The notes under the pieces: model-generated
Databases searched by the model: none
The model's input: only the letters and a program-made list of their open reading frames with translations
What the model was told of the DNA's origin: nothing
Translations under genes and position numbers: made by a program
Part shown: piece after piece, positions 42,702-53,131 of the stretch
Layout of the letters: the number at the start of each line of letters is the position of its first letter
How positions within the stretch are numbered: the first letter of the stretch is position 1
NCBI GenBank assembly: GCA_030848705.1
Contig: JAUIZM010000015.1
Span: 1,736,001-1,800,000, forward strand
From: Heracleum sosnowskyi
Taxonomy: Eukaryota > Streptophyta > Magnoliopsida > Apiales > Apiaceae
Length of the DNA: 64,000 nucleotides
Reading direction: 5' to 3'

Positions 42702-44364
42702 TGTTGACTCGAAAACACGCAAGTATACGCGATCACAAATAGCAAGTGATAAATAGAATTCGTTCCGCAGAGACTAGGTGTAAATGCCAATTTAATACCT
42801 ATGCAACAGTGTATGGTTACTTCTTAATGCTTGAACAATTATCAATTTGGGTTGATTATTAACTACTTTAATAAACTAAGCAATTATTAAACTAAGAATA
42901 AATTAACAATTAAGAGTTCTTATATATGAGAAACATGGGATTCCAATTTCATTGAATATTTCACTAAAGGTTGACACATTAAATTGACATAGGTGACAAA
43001 CATGATAATTAATCAGATAACACGACAATAGTACGAGCTACCTTTCAGTATACTCGTATCAAACCACTTAATATCCACAAGAGATAGAAATCGAGAGGAC
43101 ACCAAATTACGTTCAAATCATATATGTCTATACAATCTGGAAACACAATTAGTTTAAGCACAAGTTATCTTTATAACTACATGGGGCAACATGAGATGGT
43201 TAAAATCACGCTACTAATCAAGAATAATCAATTAATTCATGAACCCATGCTACTATGGCATATTCCCAATCCTCGAATCCACTTTCGCAATCATCAAAGA
43301 TAAATAAATTAGATGCTAGCTACGCATCTATCAATTAAAACAAACCATAATAGATTATCATAATAAGATCACCCAACAATCAATTACGTGTCAAACACAA
43401 TAATTACGTAATCAAATCCATTGGAACCCCATGATAATGATTAGTTCATAGTTAAACTAATCACCACCATGGGTTCTAATGAAAGCATGATTGTAAAAAG
43501 CATATAATTAATTAAGAAGAGAGAAATAATTAGTAGTAGAAGAGAATGAGATAGAAAATTAATCCCAAAATGTGTAGAGAGAAGTACAAACGAAGGTATC
43601 CTTGCTTGTCACCGCCAAGAACCCTAAAAACCTGTATCTCCTAATAATAACTTGATAGTTGAATAATCTCTACTTCTAATATTAATAAGTTTAAAAACTT
43701 AACTATTACACAAGCCCAAAAGAATTAGGCCCAAAAGGTTTGTAGTTAACCCGAGAGAATTAAAGAACCAGGAAATACACACCACTGCGCTCGACCTTGC
43801 GCAGCTGCTCGGCAGACACGCGCACCTGCGCTAACAAACAGAAAACCGGGAGCGCACCTGCGCCTAGGACATGCGCTGCTGCGCGCTTGGACAGAGAAGG
43901 CTTTGCGCACCTGCGCGAATTCATGCGCACCTGCGCCTGTGGTCAGAGGGTCGACTGCGCACCTGCGCGAATATGAAGCGCTGCTGCGCCTGTGTTGCGC
44001 TCCTGCGCGCCTATGTTGCGCTCCTGCGCCTGGTAACCCCTGCCCAGTTTTGTAGAAATTTCTCTCCTCTTCGCGTGAGCTGTTGAATCGCCCAATTCTG
44101 ATGTCCGGAACTCCAGTTATGGCCAAAACAGTGAGGTATGCGCATTGTGCTCAAATTCCTGAGTTCTCTTGCCCTGGTCTTCCTGTAATTTCTACTTTAA
44201 GCTCACCGATTACCACCATTTCTTCACCAACAACACCAATGCCTCCGACTATGCAACCTACACAAATTAGATGAAAACACATCAAACTAACACGAAACTT
44301 GAGAACTAGCAATCGTTTTAAGTACGAATGGAATGCAAATAGTGGATATAAAATCCACTTATCA
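42702..44364 (-). repeat. D2 5' LTR (right, 1663 bp)
   Basis: Reads as identical to 37985-39647, including the GC-hairpin array (about 43817-44032). Confidence 0.93.
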
Positions 44365-44369
44365 GAATA
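44365..44369. repeat. Target-site duplication of D2, right copy
   Basis: GAATA, identical to 37980-37984. Confidence 0.93.
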
Positions 44370-46204
44370 CAAGTTATACTTAACCATTTACAACATTGGT
44401 TTCTAAGTCATGTTCTTAGTGGTTTTCACTTGCGCAACCTCGGCTAACACATTTTCATAAAATCAAAAAATAATATTTTGGACTCGAAACCTTCGTACAA
44501 AATTTCATAACTGACCTTGGCACTTCAATACAAAATTTAATATTTTAAAACAACTTTAAGGGTCTCAAACATAGCCACAAAGTTGGTACATTTCTGCAAT
44601 CTCATTCCTTGAACCACTTTCACTAAAATGGTCATATCTCATAAACCGTAAATCGTAATGACATGATTCTTGCGCTCACGTAAACTAGAAACAAAGATCT
44701 ACACACTCATGTTCATCACTGAACCAAAATAGGCAGTTAGGTTTTCGGATTCTAGGCAGTTTTTAGAGTTAACGAGAATCGGGCATTACGACGGCTTAAA
44801 ACTTAACGTTTTCCATTTTCAAAGCACAACCAAATCAATACCAATCAATCCCAAACTCACCATCCAACTTATACTCCCTTCACTCAGTCAAATCCTCCAA
44901 TCCAAGGTCAAAACGAATTCATGAACATAAATTACAAATGAAAATAATCAACAAAGTTTCGGTTAAGCGACTTATACCTTTAACACCTCGGTATACAACC
45001 ATCCAAGCTTCGCCTTGCTCTTACAAACTCTCATCTAAGCTTTTAGACATTAAACCCAGATTTTTCCTTCAAGAATCATGGTGGAAATCAAGTGTTTTTG
45101 GTGGTTTATGATGGAAAAGAAAGCTAGGAATCAATGGGGTTGTCTTTGTGAGATGGTCAACTTAAACACCAAGCACTTTCATCAAGATTCAAGCAAGTTA
45201 GCAAGATTTTTTTCTCCTCTTTTTCCTCTCAATAAAGGCCACGGTTTTTGCTTCAAAAATGGATGAGAATTGAGTGTTTTGGATGAGCTTAGTTGACTTG
45301 TATTTACTTGGTTTTATCCTTTATTTAAAATCAAGATTATGTCATAATACTACTAATATCTAACCAAGCTTCTCATGTAAGCTTTGACTTGTCAAACCTC
45401 TAATTTCCATTTCTATTTTATTTCTTTTCCTTAAGCTTAGGAAACGTTCAAAGTTACTCCTTCAAGCGGATTTTCGATTCTCGTTTTCGTTTGCGATTTC
45501 TGACTACGCGATTAGTAACCGTTTATTATTCCTGAACTTCCGCTGAAATATGGAATCAATCGGAGACTATAAAATTTTACTATTCACCTTGGAGTACTAT
45601 TCATCAATGTTACTATTCATCCTTGTTTTTGTTCCTCTTGCAACGATTTGAAAATATTTCCTAAAAAGAGCGAGTAAAACTCTACGCGATTCTCGCAGTG
45701 AATAGTAACTATTCATTATTCGTCCTAACAATCGAATACTTAATTAAAATGGTTCGAACGTGAATCTTGTAATATAAATGGGATTTATATACTCTCATTT
45801 GTGTCGCCTTGTTCTATTACCGCTTCAATCTCGTTATAAAGTATCAGCGGTTTTCGTTCTAAATTCTCAAATCAAATATAATAAAATTCCAAAATATTAA
45901 ATCCTCAAATCCTCAAATTTAATATCTCATTTATTGATTATAATAATATATAATTCACAGCCCGGTCAAATAATACACCAAAATAAAATTTGAAATTTCT
46001 GAATTCTGATCGTCTTTGCATATACTTATTTACTCTAGATCATTAATATGACTACGGAATATCCACACTAAGTCTCGTACATAGGTGGCATGAAAAATTT
46101 TCTTAATCCTCAAAATCACTATTCATCCACAAATTCACTATTCACTGATGCACTTAATCATAATAAGAAAAGTTTTAATTTACCCAAAAATTCGGGTTAT
46201 TACA

Positions 46205-46209
46205 TAAAG
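46205..46209. repeat. Target-site duplication of solo LTR E, right copy
   Basis: TAAAG, identical to 35273-35277. Confidence 0.85.
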
Positions 46210-47812
46210 CTTATGAAAAATGAAGAGGTTAGACTCGATAGGTGTCTCGATTTGTCCCGTGTATCAGATTCTTTTATCAAAATGCATGCGTACCTATTTT
46301 TATAGGATCAAACCCACCCAGTTATGCGAGACTGCATCTATCCCTAAGATACTTTAGGAATAAATTTCGTTAACATAACTAATTACCAATTTTATTGATT
46401 TATCAAAAAAATGAACTTGAAGACACACGACCCATCCTAGGGTTGCATCATTATGACTACTATCAAGGTGTCAAAATAGGATCTCATTACTATCTTAAAA
46501 GCATCGCATGAGGTCCCATCTAGGGATCACATCGCACTATATCTCTTAAAATCTTTGTGAAGATTAGCATAAGGAATAACAATATGTGATACTTATTTTG
46601 GGTCACATGTGTGGAATAACGTCACCTAATTATTGTCTTATTAGTACTTGAAGATCCATGATCAGACCCATAGGTCGTATGGGTGGATAGATCGCCATAC
46701 ATGGCCAGGTTATCAGCAATCACACGCATTTTTCCCAGAACTGTATTGCATGATATGGGTCGCATGCGAGATCCACAGGGTTTCATACTTCTTTACGAGA
46801 TCTTTTCGCTTTCAACTCCATAACAATCTCTGTCAATAAAGTTTGTGTCGTGATTAATTATGGAGTTTTTGTGACGGCTTTCACTGTCCTCTAGACTTGG
46901 GTATTGATTGACCGAACGAAACTCTAGGCCAATTAGGTAACTTGTTCTCCAAGAATTACATGTAACTTGAACACTAATAAATAAAGTATGTAAGTCTTTT
47001 GTTCTCGGTTGAGTAACAATTTATTACTAGAGAATACACTTATTTTTTCTGTCATTCTACGAATCACCAAATAAGATCAGCTACAATTTTCATTGATCAT
47101 TTTCCCGTGTCCTTCACATTCTTTAAAGAATCATTACATTTTATTCCATAAATTCAGCACACATCCAAAATACTATTCCAATTATTTTCTATAACCGTGA
47201 ATTTTGCCAAAGCCAACTTTTTAGTTGTGACCGGAGCCACAAGGGTTGTTATTGCAATCGCAGTCCTAATCAGAACAATGGTCATAACATGTTGGTTATT
47301 AAAATATTATTGGGGTATTTTGAAACATAAATTTTGTGACAGGGAGCAATCCATTAATTTGGTTGGTTTAAGTGTTGGCAAAGGTTTGTTTTGTGAAGGT
47401 TTAGAAAGTGATTTATCTTTTGTATGACTCAATTGATTCTTGAATGGACTTACTTTATCATAAATTCATAATCTACGGATTTCTTTTTATTTTTAATTAG
47501 CTAAAAATTAAATGAGATTAGACAAATTCTATGAGAATATGTATTGTGTAAAGATTTTAGATATATAGCATACCAAATGACAATTATGAAGTTCAGTACT
47601 TCAAATAATCTTACAAGCAAAATGCAAGGACACAAAATATAAAACACTCATAAATTAATAATATGATTTTGTTTTTTAATAATAAGTACACCAGTGCATT
47701 CATTAATATGGTTCTTTAATAATATGATTTTTGCATATAAAAGGTCCATTATCCATCCATCTATTATTATATATATAATAGAGCAACTAGGGGGTTTAGT
47801 GAGACAATTTAT
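46210..47812. other. Intergenic DNA, nothing recognised
   Basis: About 1.6 kb of moderately AT-rich sequence. The 76-codon open frame at 47197-47427 has no family I recognise and its composition does not stand out, so I do not call it. Confidence 0.4.
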
Positions 47813-48175
47813 GCTCCGTTTGGCATTGCTGTTGCAGACAGCAACATCAGCTTTTTTCTGAAAAGCAGCTAAAAAAGTGTTTGGTAAAATTTAAAAGTTG
47901 CTTTTCTGAAAAGTGCTTTTGGCTGAAAAGCTGCTTTTAGAGAAAGCAGGTCCCCCCCATGCTTTTGAAAAAAGCTGATTTTCAGCTTTTGCGGGAAGCA
48001 GCTACTGGTTTCAATATCAGAACTCACCAAAACATTAATTTTTTATATTATACACCAAAACATGCACATATCAAAAATATTACCAAACAGTTATCTGATT
48101 TTCACAACAGCACTTATTTTAACAGCACTTTTTTCAACAGCACGGCAATTTTTAACAGCAATCCCAAACAGAGCC
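47813..48175. mobile_element. hAT-like MITE (about 360 bp)
   Basis: Left end GCTCCGTTTGGCATTGCTG and right end (reverse strand) GGCTCTGTTTGGGATTGCTG are inverted repeats of the type common in plant hAT MITEs. The interior has many AGCAGC/GCTTTT palindromic blocks and no transposase. An 8-bp target duplication is not clear by eye. Confidence 0.65.
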
Positions 48176-48673
48176 TTAATCATAAAAACTTTGTTCTTGA
48201 TGGAAATTGAACCTAGGACCAAGGTGTGACAAATGTGTACATATGTATCCACTACACCATCCCAACACTTGAATAACAACTTAAAAATCATTAACCTCAT
48301 ATACACGAAAATCACTTGTTCTATGTTTCTTAATATTTTTTAAGAGTAGTACCAATAATCTTTATAATACAAATTCGATATTAACATCTGCTACTACTAC
48401 AATATTGAAATTTTTTAATGTCAACCAAATATCACTTGTTATATTTTTCTTTAATATTTAATTTAAAATTTAAAACTATCAACATATTTACTCCTTTCTA
48501 ATTATATTATCATATGTAATAAGCATAAAACGAATTTTATCTATTATTTTACATTTAAATCTTTTTCATTATTAGACATTAACAACTTATAATTGCAGAT
48601 CCATTTTTTAAATTTTCGTCTTCAATAAATAAAATTTATATGTTGATTATTTTCGAAAACTACACTATTAGTC
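48176..48673. other. AT-rich intergenic DNA
   Basis: No gene or element end recognised. Confidence 0.4.
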
Positions 48674-49544
48674 TATAAAGTACTGAACCTGAAAACTGGA
48701 AAAGATTTTTCTCTTTGTATAATAATCAAAAAGTTTTTGTAGCGGAATTTTAGAAGAAAGTTGAGGTTGTCATCGTATGACTAAATCAAATATAAACTAA
48801 TATTTGTTTAAAATTTTCGAATATTTATTTTAAAATATTAAATTATTTGTGTCAAGTGGTAATTGTAAGGTAAAGCGAGTAACTTATCAAGAATCAATTT
48901 ACCAACTTTTTGAGAGATATAAGTAATAGTTTGCTATTAAGTTTAAACTCGGATGGAGATTACAATTATCAAATTTTTATATATATAAGCATAACACTTC
49001 AACAAAACAGATCGTTTACTTCATAACAATACTGATGTCAATATTAAATATCATATAATTGATTTATCGCACATTTAACGTTTACATATACGATATAGTT
49101 TGAAAAAAGGAATAAAAAATATATTTGTATCTAGAGCATGCCCGTACGTAAGACTAAAAACATAATTCTAATGGTAGTGTTTAAACAATATCTGCATAAA
49201 CTTGTCGTTTATCACTAACTGGATCTTGCCAAACTAGTATATAAAGTATTGAATCTGAAAACTGGAAAAGATTTTTCTCTTTGTCATCGTACTAAATCAA
49301 ATATAAACTAACATCGGTTTAAATTTTTTGAATATTTATGATTAAATATTAAAAGTATTGAATGTTAAATTATTTGTGCCAAGTGGAAATTGTAAGGTAA
49401 AGCGAGTAACTTATCACGAATCAATTTACCAATTTTTGAGAGATAAAAATAATAGTTTTCTAAAATAAAGCATGTCAACAATTGTACAATTATCGAATTC
49501 AATATGTTTGCTATTAAGCTTAAACTTGGATGGAGATTACAATT

Positions 49545-49582
<38 letters not shown>

Positions 49583-50483
49583 CATAACACTTTAACAAAT
49601 TAGGGGATCGTTAACTTCACAACAATACTGATGTCAATAATAACTATCATATAGTTGATTTATCGCACATTTAACGTTTAGATATACAATATATTTTGAA
49701 AAAAAGAAAAAAATATGTTCGTATCTAGAGCATGCCCGTACGTAGGACTAAACACATAATTTTAATGGCAATGTTTAAAGAATATCTGCATAAACTTGTC
49801 ATGTATCACTAACTGGATCTTGACAAACCAGTATATAAAGTATTGAACCAAAGTATGTAACCTGAAAACTTGAAAAAAAAAAAATCTCTTTGTATACTAT
49901 TAAAAACAATTTGTAGGAGGCTTTTACAAGAAAGTTGAGGTTGTCATCGTATGACTAAATCAAATATAAACTAATATCGGTTTAAAATTTTCAAATATTT
50001 ATGATAAAATATTAAAAGTATTAAATGTTAAATTATTTGTGTCAAGTGGCAATTGTAAGGTAAAGCGGGTAACTTATCACGAATCAATTTACCAACTTTT
50101 TGAGATATATAAGTAATAGTATTATAAAATAAAGTATATCCACAATTTTACAATTATCGAATTCAATATATCTGCTATTAAGCTTAAACTCCGATAGAGA
50201 ATACAATTATCAAATTTTTATATATATAAACATAACACTTCAACAAATTAGGGGATCGTTAACTTCACAACAATATTGATGTCAATATTAACTATCATAT
50301 AATTGATTTAGCGCACATTTAAGGTTTAGGTGTACAATATATTTTGAAAAAAGGATAATAAATATATTCGTATCTAGAGCATGCCCGTATGTCGGACTAA
50401 AAACATAATTTTAATAGTAGTATTTAAACAATATCTGCAAAAACTTGCCGTTTATCACTAATTGCATCTTGCCAAACCAATAA
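48674..50483. repeat. Three tandem units of about 0.57-0.65 kb
   Basis: Units begin at TATAAAGTA(C/T)TGAA: 48674-49239, 49240-49833 and 49834-50483. Shared blocks include GTTGAGGTTGTCATCGTATGAC (units 1 and 3), GTAAGGTAAAGCG(A/G)GTAAC, and CTAGAGCATGCCCGTA near 49131, 49725 and 50374. The copies are clearly diverged and contain indels, so the array is old. Confidence 0.8.
49548..49580. repeat. (TA)n microsatellite
   Basis: About 16 TA repeats within the second tandem unit. The other two units have only a short TATATATA here. Confidence 0.9.
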
Positions 50484-50645
50484 ATGTCTGTGCTTAGTGA
50501 CATCAACTGTAGAATTCAAAACTTTAAAACATTTTTAAGGTAGATCACTAGCTAACGTTATTCATTAACACGACAAGTCCATGTACAAAATGGAAGAAAT
50601 TGCATCTTACAATACAATATGTACACACTTTAGTAACATGTGAGT

Positions 50646-50673
50646 CTAGAGCATGCCCGTGCCTCGCACGGGC
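50646..50673 (-). other. Helitron-like 3' terminus (hairpin plus CTAG)
   Basis: On the minus strand: GCCCGTGC, loop GAG, GCACGGGC, then ATGCT and CTAG at 50649-50646. A GC hairpin shortly before CTRR is the Helitron 3' end signature. The hairpin-to-CTAG gap is shorter than usual and no 5' TC end was found. Degenerate copies end each tandem unit to the left. Confidence 0.45.
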
Positions 50674-51173
50674 TATAAGTAATTTACCAATATACCCTTA
50701 TAATGTATAAATATATTAAAAATATTGTTGTTGGCAAAGATCGAACCCATGACTTTTGTGTGCAAAGACATTTTACTGTCCCATCTCAACCAGAGCCTTT
50801 TCGATACAATTTTGAAGCCCATCTACCCCTATACTTAAAAAATCTCTTAATATATATGTTATTTAAACTTTATTTTAAAACTAGTTTCATGCTAAAAGCC
50901 CACTTGGTACAATTTTGAAACTCATTCAACACATCGTACATGTGTTCTATATTTAAGGTAAAATCATAAAATATATAGTTGACTTTGAGTATAATATTAT
51001 AAATGAGATTATTCATATCATATAGGAAATTAAAAATATCATTAATTCAGACTCATTTTGGTCATCGATTAAATAGTAAGATAAGAACTAAGAACACAAA
51101 AAACTTAGTGATGATCATGTTATCTGTTTTACAAATTGCAATAACAACATTAAGGTATATCGTTACCTTTGCC
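50674..51173. other. AT-rich DNA right of the Helitron-like end
   Basis: May be the body of the putative Helitron, which would extend rightward. The short ORFs are not credible. Confidence 0.35.
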
Positions 51174-51490
51174 TAAACCCGACAACGTTTGTACTCAACA
51201 CCTACATGATAAAAAAATTAATATTTTGGATTTGGCTTTTCGATATATGAAATTATATAAAATATGTATCCGGTGTTTAAAAGTGTATGAAACGACATAT
51301 ATACATTTGTACAAATTATTTATTATTCCGTTACTTGTGCATGAACCCGACAATTTTTGTACTTGACACCAATACAATAAATAATTTAATATTTGGATTT
51401 TCGGTATATGAAACTCCATGAAATATGTACCACCGTGTTTAAAAGTAAATGAAACAAAATAAATATATTTGTATAAATTATTTATTAATA
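51174..51490. repeat. Direct duplication of about 168 bp
   Basis: ACCCGACAA at 51177 and again at 51345 begins two similar stretches sharing GTTTAAAAGT, GAAACGACAT-like and ACAAATTATTTATT blocks. About 75-80% alike by eye. Confidence 0.7.
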
Positions 51491-51727
51491 AGAAAAATAT
51501 ATATATAATTGAAATTTTATTATATGAAAGATTATGTATTAAATTTTAAAAAGTGAATTTTGTTGTGGTAGATAAGGTTTAATACCTATAAAATCAATAT
51601 ATAATTATAAAAATTATATTTTTATGAAATTATAATATTAAAATATTTTTCTTCGTATTATCAAAATACAAGGCTAATTCTTGTGATAAACTTAGATTAC
51701 ATGAATTTATTTACTGTCAAATTTGGA

Positions 51728-52118
51728 CTTTTGGTAGAACCGTACAAGATAGTTACCACCTATCATACTGCTTTCTAACTTCACTTCTTTTTCTGGTCAT
51801 TCTGCTCTGTCGATCGATGGTAGTATAAGAGATCTGTAACCCCCCGAAATTTGTTACATAAAGGTTCCTGCTTCCTACCCATAGTTAGCAGGTATCTTCC
51901 CCGGTCCTACTTTAGTATCACATCGTAGACCCCCACCCCGACTCTATCTTTCTTATCAGTGAACCAGAACATAGTGCATAGGTACTCTTCGATGCAGCGG
52001 GGACGAGACGACGTGACATACTACGATGACGTACAAAAGTGCTGCCCTTCGGCTCGGTAATATGGAACCTCTCAACAACTCCCGTTCCTTTATGGGGTTC
52101 TATCGGGATAGGTATGGT
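51728..52118 (-). other. Mitochondrial-like insert (NUMT) with group II intron domain V-like hairpin
   Basis: Base composition jumps from AT-rich to balanced for about 390 bp. At 51736-51773 the minus strand reads AAGCAGTATGATAG, a loop, then CTATCTTGTACGGTTCT, which fits a group II intron domain V: proximal helix with the AGC triad, two-base bulge, distal 5-bp helix, and the near-invariant GTACGGTTC. The loop is 7 bases, not a GNRA tetraloop. Group II introns of this kind are common in plant mitochondrial nad genes. I cannot name the intron. The borders are approximate. Confidence 0.5.
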
Positions 52119-52527
52119 AGTATTTTACGAAAATATATTCTTATAATATTTTTCTTTGCATTATGTATGTGACACGAAAGTATGTCGTATACAAGAAGAC
52201 ATCAATATATTTAGTATCAAATTTAGGATTCTGGTACATAAAACATGGAAATGGGACATCAGTCATTCGTCTTATCATGGGAAATGTATTTAGGACCTCT
52301 AAGTAGAAGTGTAATTAAGTTCACAATCACCTAATCAGAATTATATCTTATTTACTTGATATGAATGTGTTATTTTAAATTAAGTACATTTATATTGAAA
52401 ATCACTTAAAAATATTAAATTAAATATATTACTAACAACTATTTTTATTTGAAATTACAATAATATTATTATCAAATTATAATATTTTAATATTTTTCTC
52501 GATATCATAATATGCCACGAAAAAAAG
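52119..52527. other. AT-rich DNA before element C
   Basis: Contains stretches resembling 51640-51730, suggesting an older local duplication around the NUMT. AAAAG at 52523-52527 would be the left target duplication of C; its partner is outside the window. Confidence 0.4.
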
Positions 52528-52570
52528 TGTTAGATCAGAATTCAATGATCGTCATGAGCTAGACTCAACT

Positions 52571-52675
52571 GATCAGGATTGCTGACATCATCAGAATTGC
52601 ATGGTCGTCAGGATCAAGATACATATCAGGACTGGGATCAGGATTGATCATCAGGACTGGAAGCTGATCAGGATT
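52571..52675 (+). repeat. Antisense C-family motif array in U3
   Basis: Six (A/G)TCAGGA(T/C)T-type units at about 52571, 52608, 52625, 52636, 52650 and 52665. They are reverse complements of AATCCTGAT found through the element body, and lie about 150-250 bp upstream of the TATA box. Confidence 0.8.
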
Positions 52676-52820
52676 CCTACTTCGAGTTATATTTGGAGTC
52701 TAGTTAAACATGGAAGTTTATTCTGTCGGTTCCTGGTTTGTAGAATGTAGCTATCAATTGTGGATAGGTTTCAATCTTTGTAATTGATTAGGACTTATCA
52801 TTGATAGAGAAGCTGTGTAG

Positions 52821-52828
52821 TATATAAA
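52821..52828 (+). promoter_or_regulatory. TATA box of element C LTR
   Basis: TATATAAA followed by CACAG, as in A. Confidence 0.65.
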
Positions 52829-52868
52829 CACAGTTTTGGTTTTGGTTCGATGTGAATCAAGATAGAAG

Positions 52869-52944
52869 CTCTCAAGAACATAGAATTTCTTGAGAGGGTT
52901 TTTGTAAGCTAGCAGCTCTCAAGAACATCAGAATTTCTTGAGAG
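52869..52944 (+). other. Duplicated R/U5 hairpin of element C
   Basis: CTCTCAAGAA and TTCTTGAGAG form a 10-bp stem, present twice in tandem (52869-52896 and 52916-52944). Similar in place to hairpins in A and B. Confidence 0.75.
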
Positions 52945-53083
52945 AGTTTGTAACAGTTTTATATCAGATTTAATAAAGCTGTTATCTTTCTTTCATATTT
53001 GTGATATATACATTAAGAAGTCGATTATCTTATACTATTGTATTCAACCCCCCTTCTACAATAGATTATTACTGGGCAACAAT

Positions 53084-53095
53084 TGGTATCAGAGC
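53084..53095 (+). other. Primer-binding site of C, initiator tRNA-Met
   Basis: TGGTATCAGAGC two bases after the LTR, as in B. Confidence 0.93.
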
Positions 53096-53131
53096 GAACT
53101 GATTTAATTCTGAATCAGATACGATCTAAAG

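Larger units (their letters stand above)
37985..44364 (-). mobile_element. D2, non-autonomous Athila-like LTR element, very recent
   Basis: Two 1663-bp LTRs that look identical on reading, a 3054-bp interior, tRNA-Asp PBS beside the right LTR, PPT beside the left, flanked by GAATA. It reads on the minus strand. The single long ORF joins the C-terminal end of a gag to the first part of a pol leader; protease active site, RT, RNase H and integrase are missing. Interior non-coding blocks match D1. Identical LTRs mean recent mobilisation, necessarily by enzymes supplied from elsewhere. Confidence 0.92.
35278..46204 (+). mobile_element. Solo LTR E of a long-LTR Ty3/gypsy element, interrupted by D2
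   Basis: Starts TGTAACAGCCCC and ends TTCGGGTTATTACA, the termini typical of Tekay/Del-type plant chromoviruses, and is bordered by TAAAG on both sides. Removing D2 and its duplication leaves about 4540 bp with no PBS, PPT, gag or pol and no second copy of the ends, so it is a single LTR left by recombination between the two LTRs. A TATA-rich stretch lies near 35733-35755. Near the right end are repeats of the kind TACTATTCA. Strand is set by the TGTAACA start and is provisional. Confidence 0.75.
52528..53081 (+). repeat. 5' LTR of element C (554 bp)
   Basis: TGTTAGATCAGAATTC to GGGCAACA; the start recurs at 63956-64000. U3 has the antisense motif array, TATATAAA lies at 52821-52828, two hairpins at 52869-52896 and 52916-52944, and AATAAA at about 52972. 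Confidence 0.93.

Noticed and set aside
47197..47427. 76-codon ORF as a host gene
   Set aside because: No recognisable domain, ordinary length for chance, no supporting splice or promoter signals.
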